The position numbers were made by a program, and so were the translations under genes. DNA of 64,000 nucleotides from Variovorax sp. PBL-E5. Its GTDB lineage: Bacteria; Pseudomonadota; Gammaproteobacteria; Burkholderiales; Burkholderiaceae_C. The stretch is from positions 992,001 through 1,056,000 of the forward strand of contig NZ_LR594671.1 of NCBI RefSeq assembly GCF_901827185.1. The letters are read 5' to 3'. Below are positions 7,758 to 16,115 of the stretch, in pieces. The number at the start of each line of letters is the position of its first letter. Position 1 is the first letter of the stretch. The notes beneath the pieces were generated by a model, which did not search any database, was not told where the DNA came from, and saw only the letters and a program-made list of their open reading frames with translations.

Positions 7758-8237
7758 TCAGTTCGCGCCGGGCAGCGGGACACGCGGTTCGAATTTGGCG
7801 CGCTTGACGCTGAAGAAGGCCTTCACGTTGCGCACATTGGCATCGCTGGTGAAGAGGCGTTGCGCCAGCGCCTGGTATCCGGCCATGTCGCGCATCGCGA
7901 CGATCAGCACGAAGTCCGGTCCCGGCGAGACGCGATAGCACTGCTGCACGGCGTCGTCCTGCACCACCCGCTGCTCGAAGGCGTCCAGCGAAGCGGCATC
8001 CTGCCGATCCAGCGACAGCTCGACCACGGCCGTGAGGAGCGCGCCGACGCGGTCATGACGCAGGATCGCGACCTCCCGCTCGATCCAGCCCGCCTCGCGC
8101 AGGCGCCTGATGCGGCGAAGGCAGGTCGGTGCAGAAATGCCGATGCGTTCCGCGAGCGATTGGTTGCTCTCGGAGGCGTCGTGCTGGAGGGCGTCGAGCA
8201 GACGGCGGTCGATCTCATCTGTGGATTCAGATTTCAT
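7758..8237 (-). CDS. Lrp/AsnC-family transcriptional regulator
   Basis: A 159-residue regulator with an N-terminal winged helix (IDRRLLDALQHDASESNQSLAERIG, then SAPTCLRRIRRLREAGWI) and a C-terminal RAM ligand-binding domain (AVVELSLDRQ through GPDFVLIVAMRDMAGY). Such proteins form dimers to octamers and answer to amino acids. It lies between glmU and glmS, convergent with the first and divergent from the second, over a 136-bp AT-rich intergenic region. Regulation of itself, and perhaps of glmS, is plausible from position. The effector is not evident. Confidence 0.93.
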   Translation of the reverse strand: MKSESTDEIDRRLLDALQHDASESNQSLAERIGISAPTCLRRIRRLREAGWIEREVAILRHDRVGALLTAVVELSLDRQDAASLDAFEQRVVQDDAVQQCYRVSPGPDFVLIVAMRDMAGYQALAQRLFTSDANVRNVKAFFSVKRAKFEPRVPLPGAN

Positions 8238-8373
8238 GAATACGATGTTGGTGAAATAAATCTTTATGCTATCGAAAATAAGAAATTAAAAACCATAAAT
8301 TGAGAAGAATGGTAATCAAATTTCATATTACTGCCACTACTATCGCTACCGATCTCATCCAACAGGAGCAGCC
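8238..8373. promoter_or_regulatory. AT-rich divergent promoter region (lrp-type gene / glmS)
   Basis: This 136-bp region is strikingly AT-rich for this chromosome (for example 8255-8300 and 8309-8335) and separates two divergent genes. An AGGAG at 8364-8368 precedes the glmS ATG. The A/T tracts are typical of Lrp-family binding regions, but I see no clear repeated operator. Confidence 0.5.
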
Positions 8374-10254
8374 ATGTGTGGCATCGTCGGCGCCGTTTCC
8401 GGTCGCAACATCGTTCCCATCCTCGTGCAGGGGCTTCAGCGCCTCGAATACCGCGGCTACGACTCCTGTGGCGTGGCGATTCATTCGGGTGGCATCCAGC
8501 GGGCCCGAACCACCTCCCGCGTCGCCGATCTGCTCGCCCAGGTGCGCAACGACCGCATCGAAGGCGGCACCGGCATCGCCCACACGCGCTGGGCCACGCA
8601 TGGCGCGCCGGCAGTGCACAATGCCCATCCCCACTTCAGCCACGGCCCCGGCGCGGACGCCGAGTCGGCAAGACCGGGCCGCGTGGCGCTGGTCCACAAC
8701 GGCATCATCGAGAACCATGAGCCGCTGCGCGCTGCATTGCAGGCCAAGGGCTACGTGTTCGCAAGCCAGACCGACACCGAAGTCATCGCGCACCTGATCG
8801 ACAGCCACTACGACGGCGACCTGTTCGAGGCCGTCAAGGCGAGCGTGAAGCAATTGCAGGGCGCGTACGCCATCGCCGCGATCTGCCGCGACGAGCCGCA
8901 CCGTGTGGTCGGCGCGCGCGCGGGCTCGCCCTTGATTCTGGGCGTGGGTCAGGAGGCCGGCGAGAACTTCCTCGCCAGCGACGCGATGGCGCTGGCCGGC
9001 GTGACCGACCAGATCGTGTACCTCGAGGAAGGCGACGTGGCCGACATCCAGCCGGGCAAGTACTGGATCGTCGATCGCGACCACAGGCCGGTCACGCGAG
9101 CCGTGCGCACCGTCGTCGCGCACAGTGGCGCTGCGGAACTCGGCCCCTACCGGCACTACATGCAGAAGGAAATCTTCGAGCAGCCGAGGGCGATCGCCGA
9201 CACGCTCGAAGGCATCGAGGGCATCGTTCCCGAACTGTTCGACGGCGTCGCCGGCGATGGCACGCCGGGCGCGGCCGCATGGCGCGTCTTCAAGGACATC
9301 GACAAGGTGCTGATCCTTGCCTGCGGCACCAGCTACTACAGCGGTTGCACCGCCAAGTACTGGCTGGAGGGCATCGCGAAGATCCCGACGCAGGTCGAGA
9401 TCGCCAGCGAATACCGCTACCGCGACTCCGTGCCCGATCCGAAGACGCTGGTCGTGACCATCAGCCAGTCGGGCGAGACGGCCGATACGCTCGCCGCGCT
9501 CAAGCATGCGAGATCGCTCGGCATGGAACAGACGCTCACCATCTGCAACGTCGCGACCAGCGCGATGGTGCGCGAATGCAAGCTCGCCTACATCACGCGT
9601 GCCGGCGTGGAGATCGGCGTTGCATCCACCAAGGCCTTCACCACCCAGCTGGCGGGACTCTTCCTGCTCACGCTGGCGCTCGCGCAGGCCAAGCATCGCC
9701 TGAACGAAGCCGACGAAGCGCGCTATCTCAGGGAGATGCGCCACCTGCCGGCCGCGCTGCAGTCGGTGCTCGCGCTGGAGCCGCAGATCATCAGCTGGGC
9801 CGAGGACTTTGCGCGCAAGGAACATGCGCTGTTCCTCGGCCGCGGGCTGCACTATCCGATCGCGCTCGAAGGCGCGCTCAAGCTCAAGGAAGTGACCTAC
9901 ATCCACGCCGAGGCCTATGCGGCCGGCGAGCTCAAGCATGGTCCGCTCGCGCTGGTCACCAGCGAGATGCCGGTGGTCACCGTGGCGCCCAACGACGCGC
10001 TGCTCGAAAAGCTCAAGAGCAACCTGCAGGAAGTGCGCGCGCGCGGCGGCGTGCTCTACGTGCTGGCCGACAGCGATACCCACATCGAAAACAGCGAAGG
10101 CCTTCACGTGATCCGCATGCCCGAGCACTACGGCGCGCTGTCGCCGCTGCTGCACGTGGTGCCGCTGCAGCTGCTGGCCTATCACACGGCCTGTGCGCGC
10201 GGCACGGATGTCGACAAGCCGCGCAATCTGGCGAAGAGCGTGACGGTGGAGTAG
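8374..10254 (+). CDS. glmS: Glutamine-fructose-6-phosphate aminotransferase (isomerizing)
   Basis: A 626-residue enzyme forming glucosamine-6-phosphate from fructose-6-phosphate and glutamine, the first step of the pathway that glmU finishes. The nucleophile Cys2 is exposed by removal of Met ([10 protein letters not shown]). [12 protein letters not shown] and [10 protein letters not shown] belong to the class II glutaminase domain. Two SIS sugar-isomerase domains follow ([42 protein letters not shown]), and the C-terminus ends [12 protein letters not shown], the conserved tail of this family. Length and motif order are normal. Confidence 0.97.
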   Translation: MCGIVGAVSGRNIVPILVQGLQRLEYRGYDSCGVAIHSGGIQRARTTSRVADLLAQVRNDRIEGGTGIAHTRWATHGAPAVHNAHPHFSHGPGADAESARPGRVALVHNGIIENHEPLRAALQAKGYVFASQTDTEVIAHLIDSHYDGDLFEAVKASVKQLQGAYAIAAICRDEPHRVVGARAGSPLILGVGQEAGENFLASDAMALAGVTDQIVYLEEGDVADIQPGKYWIVDRDHRPVTRAVRTVVAHSGAAELGPYRHYMQKEIFEQPRAIADTLEGIEGIVPELFDGVAGDGTPGAAAWRVFKDIDKVLILACGTSYYSGCTAKYWLEGIAKIPTQVEIASEYRYRDSVPDPKTLVVTISQSGETADTLAALKHARSLGMEQTLTICNVATSAMVRECKLAYITRAGVEIGVASTKAFTTQLAGLFLLTLALAQAKHRLNEADEARYLREMRHLPAALQSVLALEPQIISWAEDFARKEHALFLGRGLHYPIALEGALKLKEVTYIHAEAYAAGELKHGPLALVTSEMPVVTVAPNDALLEKLKSNLQEVRARGGVLYVLADSDTHIENSEGLHVIRMPEHYGALSPLLHVVPLQLLAYHTACARGTDVDKPRNLAKSVTVE

Positions 10255-10258
10255 GGCG

Positions 10259-10531
10259 GTGGCATCGGCACATCTCATCATCCACGGGCATGTCCAGGGG
10301 GTGGGCTTCCGCTGGTCCATGGTCCAGGCCGCCAACCGGCTGGGCGTCAACGGCTGGGTGCGCAATCGCGTGGATGGCAGCGTGGAGGCGCTTGCCTGGG
10401 GCGATGCCTCTGCCGTGGATGCGCTGACCGACTGGGCGCGCCGCGGTCCGGCGGGAGCGCGCGTCGATCGAGTGGAAGTGGCGCAGGTGCTCGAACCCGC
10501 CGACGTGGTGAAAGGATTTGCAGTCCGCTAG
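10259..10531 (+). CDS. Acylphosphatase
   Basis: A 90-residue acylphosphatase that hydrolyses carboxyl-phosphate bonds. The phosphate-binding loop [11 protein letters not shown] includes the catalytic arginine, and the catalytic asparagine is in [15 protein letters not shown], with the usual spacing. It starts at GTG 10259, four bases after the glmS stop, so the two are probably co-transcribed. The next gene downstream is convergent. Confidence 0.92.
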   Translation: MASAHLIIHGHVQGVGFRWSMVQAANRLGVNGWVRNRVDGSVEALAWGDASAVDALTDWARRGPAGARVDRVEVAQVLEPADVVKGFAVR

Positions 10532-10611
10532 CGGCGGTCGAGATCGATCTGATCGCTGCCATCGCATAGAGCGCACAAGGAAACGGCAGAGGGCGCGCTC
10601 GTTCGACAGCC

Positions 10612-10860
10612 TCATGCCCGGGCGCGTTGCGCGCGCTCGACGATGTCCGCACCCAGCACCTTCACGTACGCGGCATGGCGCAACTCTGCTTCGTGATGAG
10701 CTTCTCGCAATTTTTGCAGTGCATCGACGTGCGCACGATGCGGCGCTGAACCGCCCCCGCACAGATGATCGCCAAGCGCTTCGATCAGATCGGCGCGTGC
10801 CTCGACGAGTGCATCCCGGCTTCGCTCCACCATGTCATGCAGCGCGATCAGCCTGTCCAT
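10612..10860 (-). CDS. Small conserved hypothetical protein (paralogue of 33598-33906)
   Basis: An 82-residue, highly charged, probably all-helical protein. The frame is open to 11022, but the ATG at 10860 aligns with the start of its paralogue. Its core RADLIEALGDHLCGGGSAP is matched at 33598-33906 by RERLIESLGDRMCGSGQGP, followed in both by a helix with regularly spaced hydrophobics (DALQKLREAHHEAELRHAAY against ATLAALQAEEQRARAIHALC). No known domain is recognised. The single Cys before a Gly-rich turn is the most conserved feature. The function is unknown. Confidence 0.6.
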   Translation of the reverse strand: MDRLIALHDMVERSRDALVEARADLIEALGDHLCGGGSAPHRAHVDALQKLREAHHEAELRHAAYVKVLGADIVERAQRARA

Positions 10861-11118
10861 GCACCGAATGTAGAGACGGGGTGGCCTTGCCGCCATCGAA
10901 TTGACACTTCCTGAGAGTCCAGGCAGATCGTCGGAACTTTCGCACGAGTTGATCGGCGAAACTGTGCGCAGTCCAAGGCTGGCGCGGCAAACGCGACTTC
11001 CTTCCTGCCAGGAACAAGTCAACCCGACGCATCATGAGCAAGACGGGCCGGCCCACGGCTCGCGGAAGTTGTCCCACCTCGAGCGCTGACGCTCATCCCA
11101 TCAATCGCAACACTTTCA

Positions 11119-11487
11119 ATGAGCTCAATCCTCCGCGCGTGGACATTCTGGATACTGACGCCACTGCGCGAGGAATGCCGTGAATACCTGGAGCGCACCA
11201 AGCTCACCGAATACCGGGCCGTGGCGGGTTGTCAGCGTGCCGCTGCGTTGTTCCGCGACCTCGGTGACGGAAGCACGGAGGTGTCGGTGGTCTCGGTCTG
11301 GCATTCGATGGCGCACATCCGTGCGCACGTGGGCGACGATGTCCTGAAGTCCACCATCGATCCGGCAGACCGCGGCAAGCTTCTGGACCGCGAGCCGACC
11401 GTGCGCCATTACGACGCAACGGATCGGAGCACCATCGGCTTGATGCCTTCCGAGTGGCGTGTGCTCATTCGACCATCGGCCGAATAG
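11119..11487 (+). CDS. ABM-fold (antibiotic biosynthesis monooxygenase-like) protein
   Basis: A 122-residue protein with the ferredoxin-like alpha/beta pattern of small ABM-domain proteins: an early helix with acidic residues (LREECREYLERTKLTEY), a turn into a strand (GSTEVSVVSVWHSMAHIRAHVG) and a closing strand (PTVRHYDATD). The 'V-V-S-V-W-x-S-M-x-x-I-R-x-x-V-G' segment is the best match to the family. No cofactor residues can be assigned. It stands alone between leftward genes, with about 255 bp upstream in which no gene is seen. The ATG at 11119 lacks an obvious ribosome site. Confidence 0.55.
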   Translation: MSSILRAWTFWILTPLREECREYLERTKLTEYRAVAGCQRAAALFRDLGDGSTEVSVVSVWHSMAHIRAHVGDDVLKSTIDPADRGKLLDREPTVRHYDATDRSTIGLMPSEWRVLIRPSAE

Positions 11488-11500
11488 AGATCGCCTCGGT

Positions 11501-11989
11501 TCAACCCTGGGTCGCGTGCTCTTTCATCTTCGCGAGCGTCACGGCGAGCGCGGCGCCGCCGAGCACCTTGATGAGCCCCGCGTGCTGCGCATAGAACTGG
11601 CTCACCTGATCGACCACGCCGGGATGGGCCTGCTCGGCGTGCGCCGCGATCTCGGTGACCTGCGCCGGCGACAGCTGGCTGGCCTGGTCCGGCGTCAGCT
11701 GCGTCTGGCCGGGCGCCAGGACGCGCCCCAGCGCACCGCCGGCCGCCGCCGACAGCGCGGCCGGGCCGAGCGTGGCGAGGATCTGGTTCAGCACACCCGC
11801 CTGCTGAGAGGCGGACGACTGGCCGAAGAGATGCCCCACCATCTGGCTGAAGGGCGGTGTCTGGTCGGAACGCATCGCGGCGGCGAGTCCCGCGCCGAGC
11901 TGATCGGGCGACGCGTTCTGCGCGACCTCGTCGAAGTGCTTTTCGGCATTACCGCCGACCACCTGTTGCAGTACATCGAGCAGTCCCAT
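11501..11989 (-). CDS. DUF937/YidB-like protein
   Basis: A 162-residue protein starting at ATG 11989 behind GGAGAAACACC. It has the MGLLDVLQQVVGG start typical of YidB-like DUF937 proteins, a long Ala/Gln-rich helical middle (DQASQLSPAQVTEIAAHAEQ is a helical pair with a P-A-Q-V turn) and a hydrophobic C-terminal helix (LIKVLGGAALAVTLAKM). In this family the central repeats are thought to act in homomeric assembly; no enzyme activity is known. It lies just downstream of the broken DUF1266/DUF3597 locus on the same strand, 43 bp apart. The frame is open 26 codons further upstream but without a start signal. Confidence 0.75.
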   Translation of the reverse strand: MGLLDVLQQVVGGNAEKHFDEVAQNASPDQLGAGLAAAMRSDQTPPFSQMVGHLFGQSSASQQAGVLNQILATLGPAALSAAAGGALGRVLAPGQTQLTPDQASQLSPAQVTEIAAHAEQAHPGVVDQVSQFYAQHAGLIKVLGGAALAVTLAKMKEHATQG

Positions 11990-12032
11990 GGTGTTTCTCC
12001 TGAATGGAATCGAGTTGAAAGGGTGCCGATGC

Positions 12033-12864
12033 TCAGTCGCGCAATTCGCTCGGCACCTTGCCGCCATTGGCCGCGAGCCTGGTCATGACCTGGCGGTGCA
12101 GCCAGATGTTCATCTTCGCGGTGTCGCTGGTGTTCTCACGATAGCTCAGTTCGGCGGCGAGTTGACGACGCACCTCGAGGCCGCTGTCCAGGCCCAGCAA
12201 TTTCATGAGGTCGACGATCGACGTGCGCCAGTTCAGCGCCTGCGCGCCTCGCATGCCGTCGAGCAATGCCTCGACGTCGACCAGCGTGATGGCCGGCTGC
12301 GGCGACGCATGCACGAGACGCAGCGAATGGACGGACCTCAGGTCCGCCTGGGAATTCGGCGGTCCCCAAGGGGCTGCGTGCGAGATTGGCGTATGCCGAT
12401 CCTCGAGCAGCATCTTGTGGCTGCGCGCGATACGCCACCATGTCTTGCTGTCGTACATGTCGATCTCCCGGCGCAAGCCCATGCCGATGAGGGTCGACAG
12501 CGAATAGTCTCGCCACGAGGAATAGTGCATCCGCGCGTCCGCGCGACACGAACCCCGCGGCAACGCCGAGCCGCACCAGGTACGCGACCTGCTGAATGTC
12601 CCAGGCCATCGCGCAGAGGTGCTGCTCGGAGATTTCCTGCATGCCGACGACGCGGGCGCGCAGCGACAGAAAGATGCAGGTGTCGTGCGGCGCGCCGTAG
12701 CACTCCGAATCGACGACCCTTCCGCTGCGCCAGGCCGACAGCGCCTCGTCTTCCGCGGGCGTGGTCAAACCCAGCCATTTGCGTCGCTGCTCGATGACAC
12801 GCACGCACGCGTGGGACGAACTCACGCGCCATCGCGTCGCGACGATCGTTGTCCAGAACCTCAT
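12033..12864 (-). pseudogene. Broken DUF1266-like gene joined to a DUF3597 domain
   Basis: Two overlapping leftward frames share one gene. The first starts at ATG 12864 behind AAGGAAAGG and contains the DUF1266 entry motif AWDIQQVAYLVRLGVAAGFVS, but then runs out of homology. The expected continuation (MHYSSWRDYSLSTLIGMGLR, then SKTWWRIARSHKMLLEDR and a closing APWG) is in a second frame that begins around 12560. Fewer residues than usual separate the two halves, so the break looks like a small deletion plus frameshift rather than a single-base error. The second frame continues into a clear DUF3597 C-terminal domain (LNWRTSIVDLMKLLGLDSG, MNIWLHRQVMTRLAANGGKV) and ends at 12033. Whether DUF1266 and DUF3597 were ever one protein, or were joined by another deletion, cannot be decided here. 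Confidence 0.6.
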
Positions 12865-13027
12865 GCTTGGCCTTTCCTTTGCACCGATCTCCAGCGATCG
12901 ATCCGAGGAGCCGAGCCCTGCGTCCGCCCTGGAGTCTTCGACATGGATGCCGACTCTAGTGTTGCGAACCGCGTGCCGCAATCCAATTGACATTGCTTGA
13001 GGATTGCGAGGCGCCATCGGCCAGGGC

Positions 13028-13339
13028 CTATGCCGGCCGCGTCCACGACTTGTCGTTCACCACCTCTGCAATCTGGATCACGTAGTGCGTGAAGAGTTCT
13101 TTCCTGCCGAGCGGGATCGCCTTGCGATGCTCGGCGTTGTGCATCCAGGCGCGCAGCGCCTCGGCGTCGCGCCAATAGGAGAGCGTGACGACCTTGCCCG
13201 GGTTGTCGCGGCTCGTGAAGCTTTCCTTCGAGATGAAGCCGTCCAGCTTGCCGGCTTCGACCAGCAGCTCGGTCACGAGATCGCGGTTGCGCTGCTCCAT
13301 GCCGGGCATGGTTGCGAATTCGATGACGCAGATCAGCAC
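13028..13339 (-). CDS. ABM-domain (antibiotic biosynthesis monooxygenase-like) protein
   Basis: A 103-residue protein of the dimeric ferredoxin-like ABM family. The MLICVIEFATMPGMEQRNRD opening, the LDGFISKESFTSRDNPGKVV middle and the SYWRDAEALRAWMHNAEHRKA segment are typical; the last is the conserved W-x-x-x-x-x-x-x-W-x-x-x-x-x-H region of this group. It overlaps the last 7 bp of the acyl-CoA ligase gene and is the final gene of a four-gene leftward operon. A role in cofactor-free oxidation or in scavenging is possible, but the substrate is unknown. Confidence 0.8.
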   Translation of the reverse strand: MLICVIEFATMPGMEQRNRDLVTELLVEAGKLDGFISKESFTSRDNPGKVVTLSYWRDAEALRAWMHNAEHRKAIPLGRKELFTHYVIQIAEVVNDKSWTRPA

Positions 13340-14910
13340 GGGGAATCTCCTGTGGCGGTTTCGGCGGTCGCATCGTTGATCGGTGCGACTTGCAATGCCT
13401 TCTTGTCGATCTTGTTGACCGAGGTCTTGGGCAGCCGGTCGACGACGCTGATCTTCGCCGGCAGCTTGTATCTCGCGAGGTTGCGCGCGCAGTGCGCGTC
13501 GAGCTCGGCCCGGCTTGCCGTCATGCCTTCGCGCAGGGCGATGAAGGCGTGCAGCGTCTCGCCGCGGTAGTCATCGGCCTGGCCGATCACGGCCGCTTCC
13601 AGCACCGCAGGATGCTCGAGCAGCACATCCTCGATCTCGCGCGGATAGACGTTGTAGCCGCCGACGATGATCAGGTCTTTCTTGCGTCCGCGGATGAAGA
13701 GATAGCCGTCGTCGTCGAACTCGCCGAGGTCGCCGGTGTAGAGCCAGCCGTCGCGCAGGGCCTGCGCCGTTTCGAGCGGCAGGTTGCGATAGCCCTGCAT
13801 GAGCTGCGGCCCACGCGCCCGGATCTCTCCGCAGGCGTTGCGGCCCAGCGGCAGCCGGCCGGTCTCGACATCGACGATCTCGATCTCGGTTTGCGGCACA
13901 GGCTTGCCGACGGAGCCCGTCTTCACCGGCGCCGACGGCCCGTTGAAGCTGAGCACCGGCCCGGCTTCGGTCTGGCCGTAGCCCTCGAAGATCGGCACCT
14001 TGACCGTCTCTTCCCATTGCCTGAGCACCGCGGCCGGCAGCGCCGAGGCGCCCGAGTAGCAGACCTTCACGCTCGACCAGTCGGTGCCGGCGAAGCGCGG
14101 ATGGGCCATGAGCCCGACGAAGATCGCGGGGCTGCCGGGAAAGACGGTGATGCGCTCGCGCTCCACGGTGGCCAGAAGATCTTCGCGCCGGTAGGCGGAC
14201 AGGATGACGAGCGCACCGCGGCAGCGCGCCGCGAGGTACAGCCCCATCGCCATGCCATACGAATGGAAGAGCGGCATCGCGCACAGGATGCGTTCGGTGT
14301 CGGGTCGTGTCGGCAGCATCGCTTCGCGCTGCTCGACGTTGGCGCGCAGCGCCGCGTGGGTCAGCTCGACGCCCTTGGGGCGCCCCGAGGTGCCCCCGGT
14401 GTATTGCAGCAGTGCGAGCTGGCCGGGCTCGAGCGGCGCGAGCGTGCGGCTCGCGGCGTCCGCATCGTGCGCGCTCGTGGCCGCGAACCCGCCGTCGGAC
14501 CAGACGATGCGCATCGTCGAATCGTGCAGCAAGGCTTCTTTCAGCATCGGGCGCAGCGCGGCATCGGCGATCAGCGCATCGCACTGCGCATCGTCCAGCT
14601 GGACCTTGAGTTCCCGCGGCGTATAGGCCGGGTTCAGCGGCAGCAACTGGGCGCCGCTGGCGAGCACCGCGAAGTGCGCGACGCAGGCATCGATGCCGCT
14701 GGGCAGCAGCACCGCGATGCGGACGCCGCGCGAGCCCGGCACCGCGAGCCTGCGCGCCAGTGCGAGCACGGCATCGGCATACTTGGCATGGCTCAGCACC
14801 TTGCCATCGCAGACCAGCGCCTGGCGCGTGGGCGTGTGGGTGGCGGCTTCGAACAGCATCTCGACCACCGTGCCGCGGAACAGCGCGGCGAACGCAGCGT
14901 AGTCGCTCAT
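13333..14910 (-). CDS. Acyl-CoA ligase (AMP-forming)
   Basis: A 525-residue adenylate-forming enzyme that activates a carboxylic acid to its CoA thioester through an acyl-AMP. The P-loop YTGGTSGRPKG is at residues 170-180, the adenine motif is YGQTEAGP, and the hinge is GWLYTGDLGEFDDDGYLFI followed by GRKKDLIIVGGYNVYPREIE. The C-terminal catalytic lysine is in PKTSVNKIDKKAL. The ATG at 14910 overlaps the thiolase stop (ATGA). With the upstream thiolase and binding protein it forms an operon for uptake and breakdown of an acid. Fatty or aryl acids are both possible. Confidence 0.92.
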   Translation of the reverse strand: MSDYAAFAALFRGTVVEMLFEAATHTPTRQALVCDGKVLSHAKYADAVLALARRLAVPGSRGVRIAVLLPSGIDACVAHFAVLASGAQLLPLNPAYTPRELKVQLDDAQCDALIADAALRPMLKEALLHDSTMRIVWSDGGFAATSAHDADAASRTLAPLEPGQLALLQYTGGTSGRPKGVELTHAALRANVEQREAMLPTRPDTERILCAMPLFHSYGMAMGLYLAARCRGALVILSAYRREDLLATVERERITVFPGSPAIFVGLMAHPRFAGTDWSSVKVCYSGASALPAAVLRQWEETVKVPIFEGYGQTEAGPVLSFNGPSAPVKTGSVGKPVPQTEIEIVDVETGRLPLGRNACGEIRARGPQLMQGYRNLPLETAQALRDGWLYTGDLGEFDDDGYLFIRGRKKDLIIVGGYNVYPREIEDVLLEHPAVLEAAVIGQADDYRGETLHAFIALREGMTASRAELDAHCARNLARYKLPAKISVVDRLPKTSVNKIDKKALQVAPINDATAETATGDSPC

Positions 14911-16115
14911 GCGCGGGCGTCCGTGACCTCGACCACCACCGCCATCGCGCTGTCGCCTGCCGCGCAGCCGGTGAACAGGCCGTGCCCGCCGCCGCGCATT
15001 TCAAGGGCCTCGATCAGTTCGATGATCGCCCGCAATCCGGTCGGTGCCTGCGGATGGCCCCAGACCAGCGAGCAGCCGAAGCGGTTCATCTCCATCGCGT
15101 CGAGGCCGGTCTCGCGGGCGAGCACGATGTCGTTGACGATGAAGGGGTTGTGCGTGGTGACCGCATGCAGTTCGTCGAAGCGCAGCCCGGCGCGCGCCAT
15201 CGCTTCGCGGGCTGCCGGCACCGGCGCATACGGCATCGCCGCGATGTCGGTGCGCGCCTGGCCCGTCGCGACGATCCGGATCTCGATCTCGGGCCGCCGC
15301 GTGAGCTGCCGCGCCCGTTCGCGCGATGCGACCAGCATGCCGGCGCTGCCGTCCGCGGGATGCGTCTGTGCGCCATGGGTGACCGTCCCGCCTTCGATCA
15401 CGGGCCGCAGGCGCGCGAGGCCTTCGCGTGTTGTGGCATGGATGCCTTCGTCGCCCTGCAGCGTGGCGACGGTCTTGCGGAATGCCGCATCGGGCACCGC
15501 GAAGGGCAGGCGCATGAAGCGCGCATGGAAGGCGCCGTCGTCCTTCAGCGCCTCGCCGTATTGCGCATAGCGTTGCAGCACGAGTTCGTGTTGCGCCTCG
15601 GTGCCGATGCCGAAGCGGGCCGCGACGTTCTCCGCGGTCCGAACCATCGGAACGCCGGCCCAGGGGTCGCGCTCGAAATTCGCCATCACCCAGCTTTCGT
15701 TCTCGCCCGCCCCGCCGGGGCCGCGCGGATCGGGGTAGTAGATCTGCGGCCCGTTCGACACCCGGTCGGCCGTGATGACGAGCGTGCATTGCGAGGCGCC
15801 GAATGCGACCTCCTGCGAGGCCAGCGACACGCAGCGCGCCGAGGTCGCACAGGCCTGCGCGATCGTCGGCCCGGCCAGATGCGGCATCCCGGCCAGCGCC
15901 GCGACCCAGGGCAGCCCGTAGAAGGCGCCGCGCTGCGGAATCGTCGTGCCCAGCACGCCGCTGTCGATCAGCGCGGTGTCGATGTCGCGTTCCGCGAGGG
16001 ACTCGCGCGCGAGCCAGGCGCCGAACTCCAGCGCATGAAGATGCGACAGGCTGCCCTGCCAGCGCGCGAAGGGCGAGCACCAGTAGCCGCCGTAGGGGAC
16101 ATAGGCCTCGGTCAT
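14907..16115 (-). CDS. Thiolase-family protein (acetyl-CoA acetyltransferase-like)
   Basis: A 402-residue thiolase-fold protein. Catalytic Cys89 is in IAQACATSARC. The second cysteine, C384, is in FTGCAAGDSAMAV, and the conserved histidine, H354, is in WGHPQAPTG. The usual N-E-A-F tetrad of degradative thiolases is replaced by H322-N-P-F, as in the SCP-x/lipid-transfer-type branch, so exact chemistry is uncertain. It starts at ATG 16115, overlapping the end of the binding-protein gene by 4 bp, and overlaps the ligase start by 4 bp, so translation of the three genes is coupled. Probably the thiolytic step of the acid pathway in this operon. Confidence 0.87.
   Translation of the reverse strand: MTEAYVPYGGYWCSPFARWQGSLSHLHALEFGAWLARESLAERDIDTALIDSGVLGTTIPQRGAFYGLPWVAALAGMPHLAGPTIAQACATSARCVSLASQEVAFGASQCTLVITADRVSNGPQIYYPDPRGPGGAGENESWVMANFERDPWAGVPMVRTAENVAARFGIGTEAQHELVLQRYAQYGEALKDDGAFHARFMRLPFAVPDAAFRKTVATLQGDEGIHATTREGLARLRPVIEGGTVTHGAQTHPADGSAGMLVASRERARQLTRRPEIEIRIVATGQARTDIAAMPYAPVPAAREAMARAGLRFDELHAVTTHNPFIVNDIVLARETGLDAMEMNRFGCSLVWGHPQAPTGLRAIIELIEALEMRGGGHGLFTGCAAGDSAMAVVVEVTDARA

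Noticed and set aside
10861..11118. Possible small RNA or tRNA in the gap before the ABM-fold gene
   Set aside because: No cloverleaf, terminator hairpin with T-run or conserved structure could be found; only the shared TGTCAATT motif stands out.
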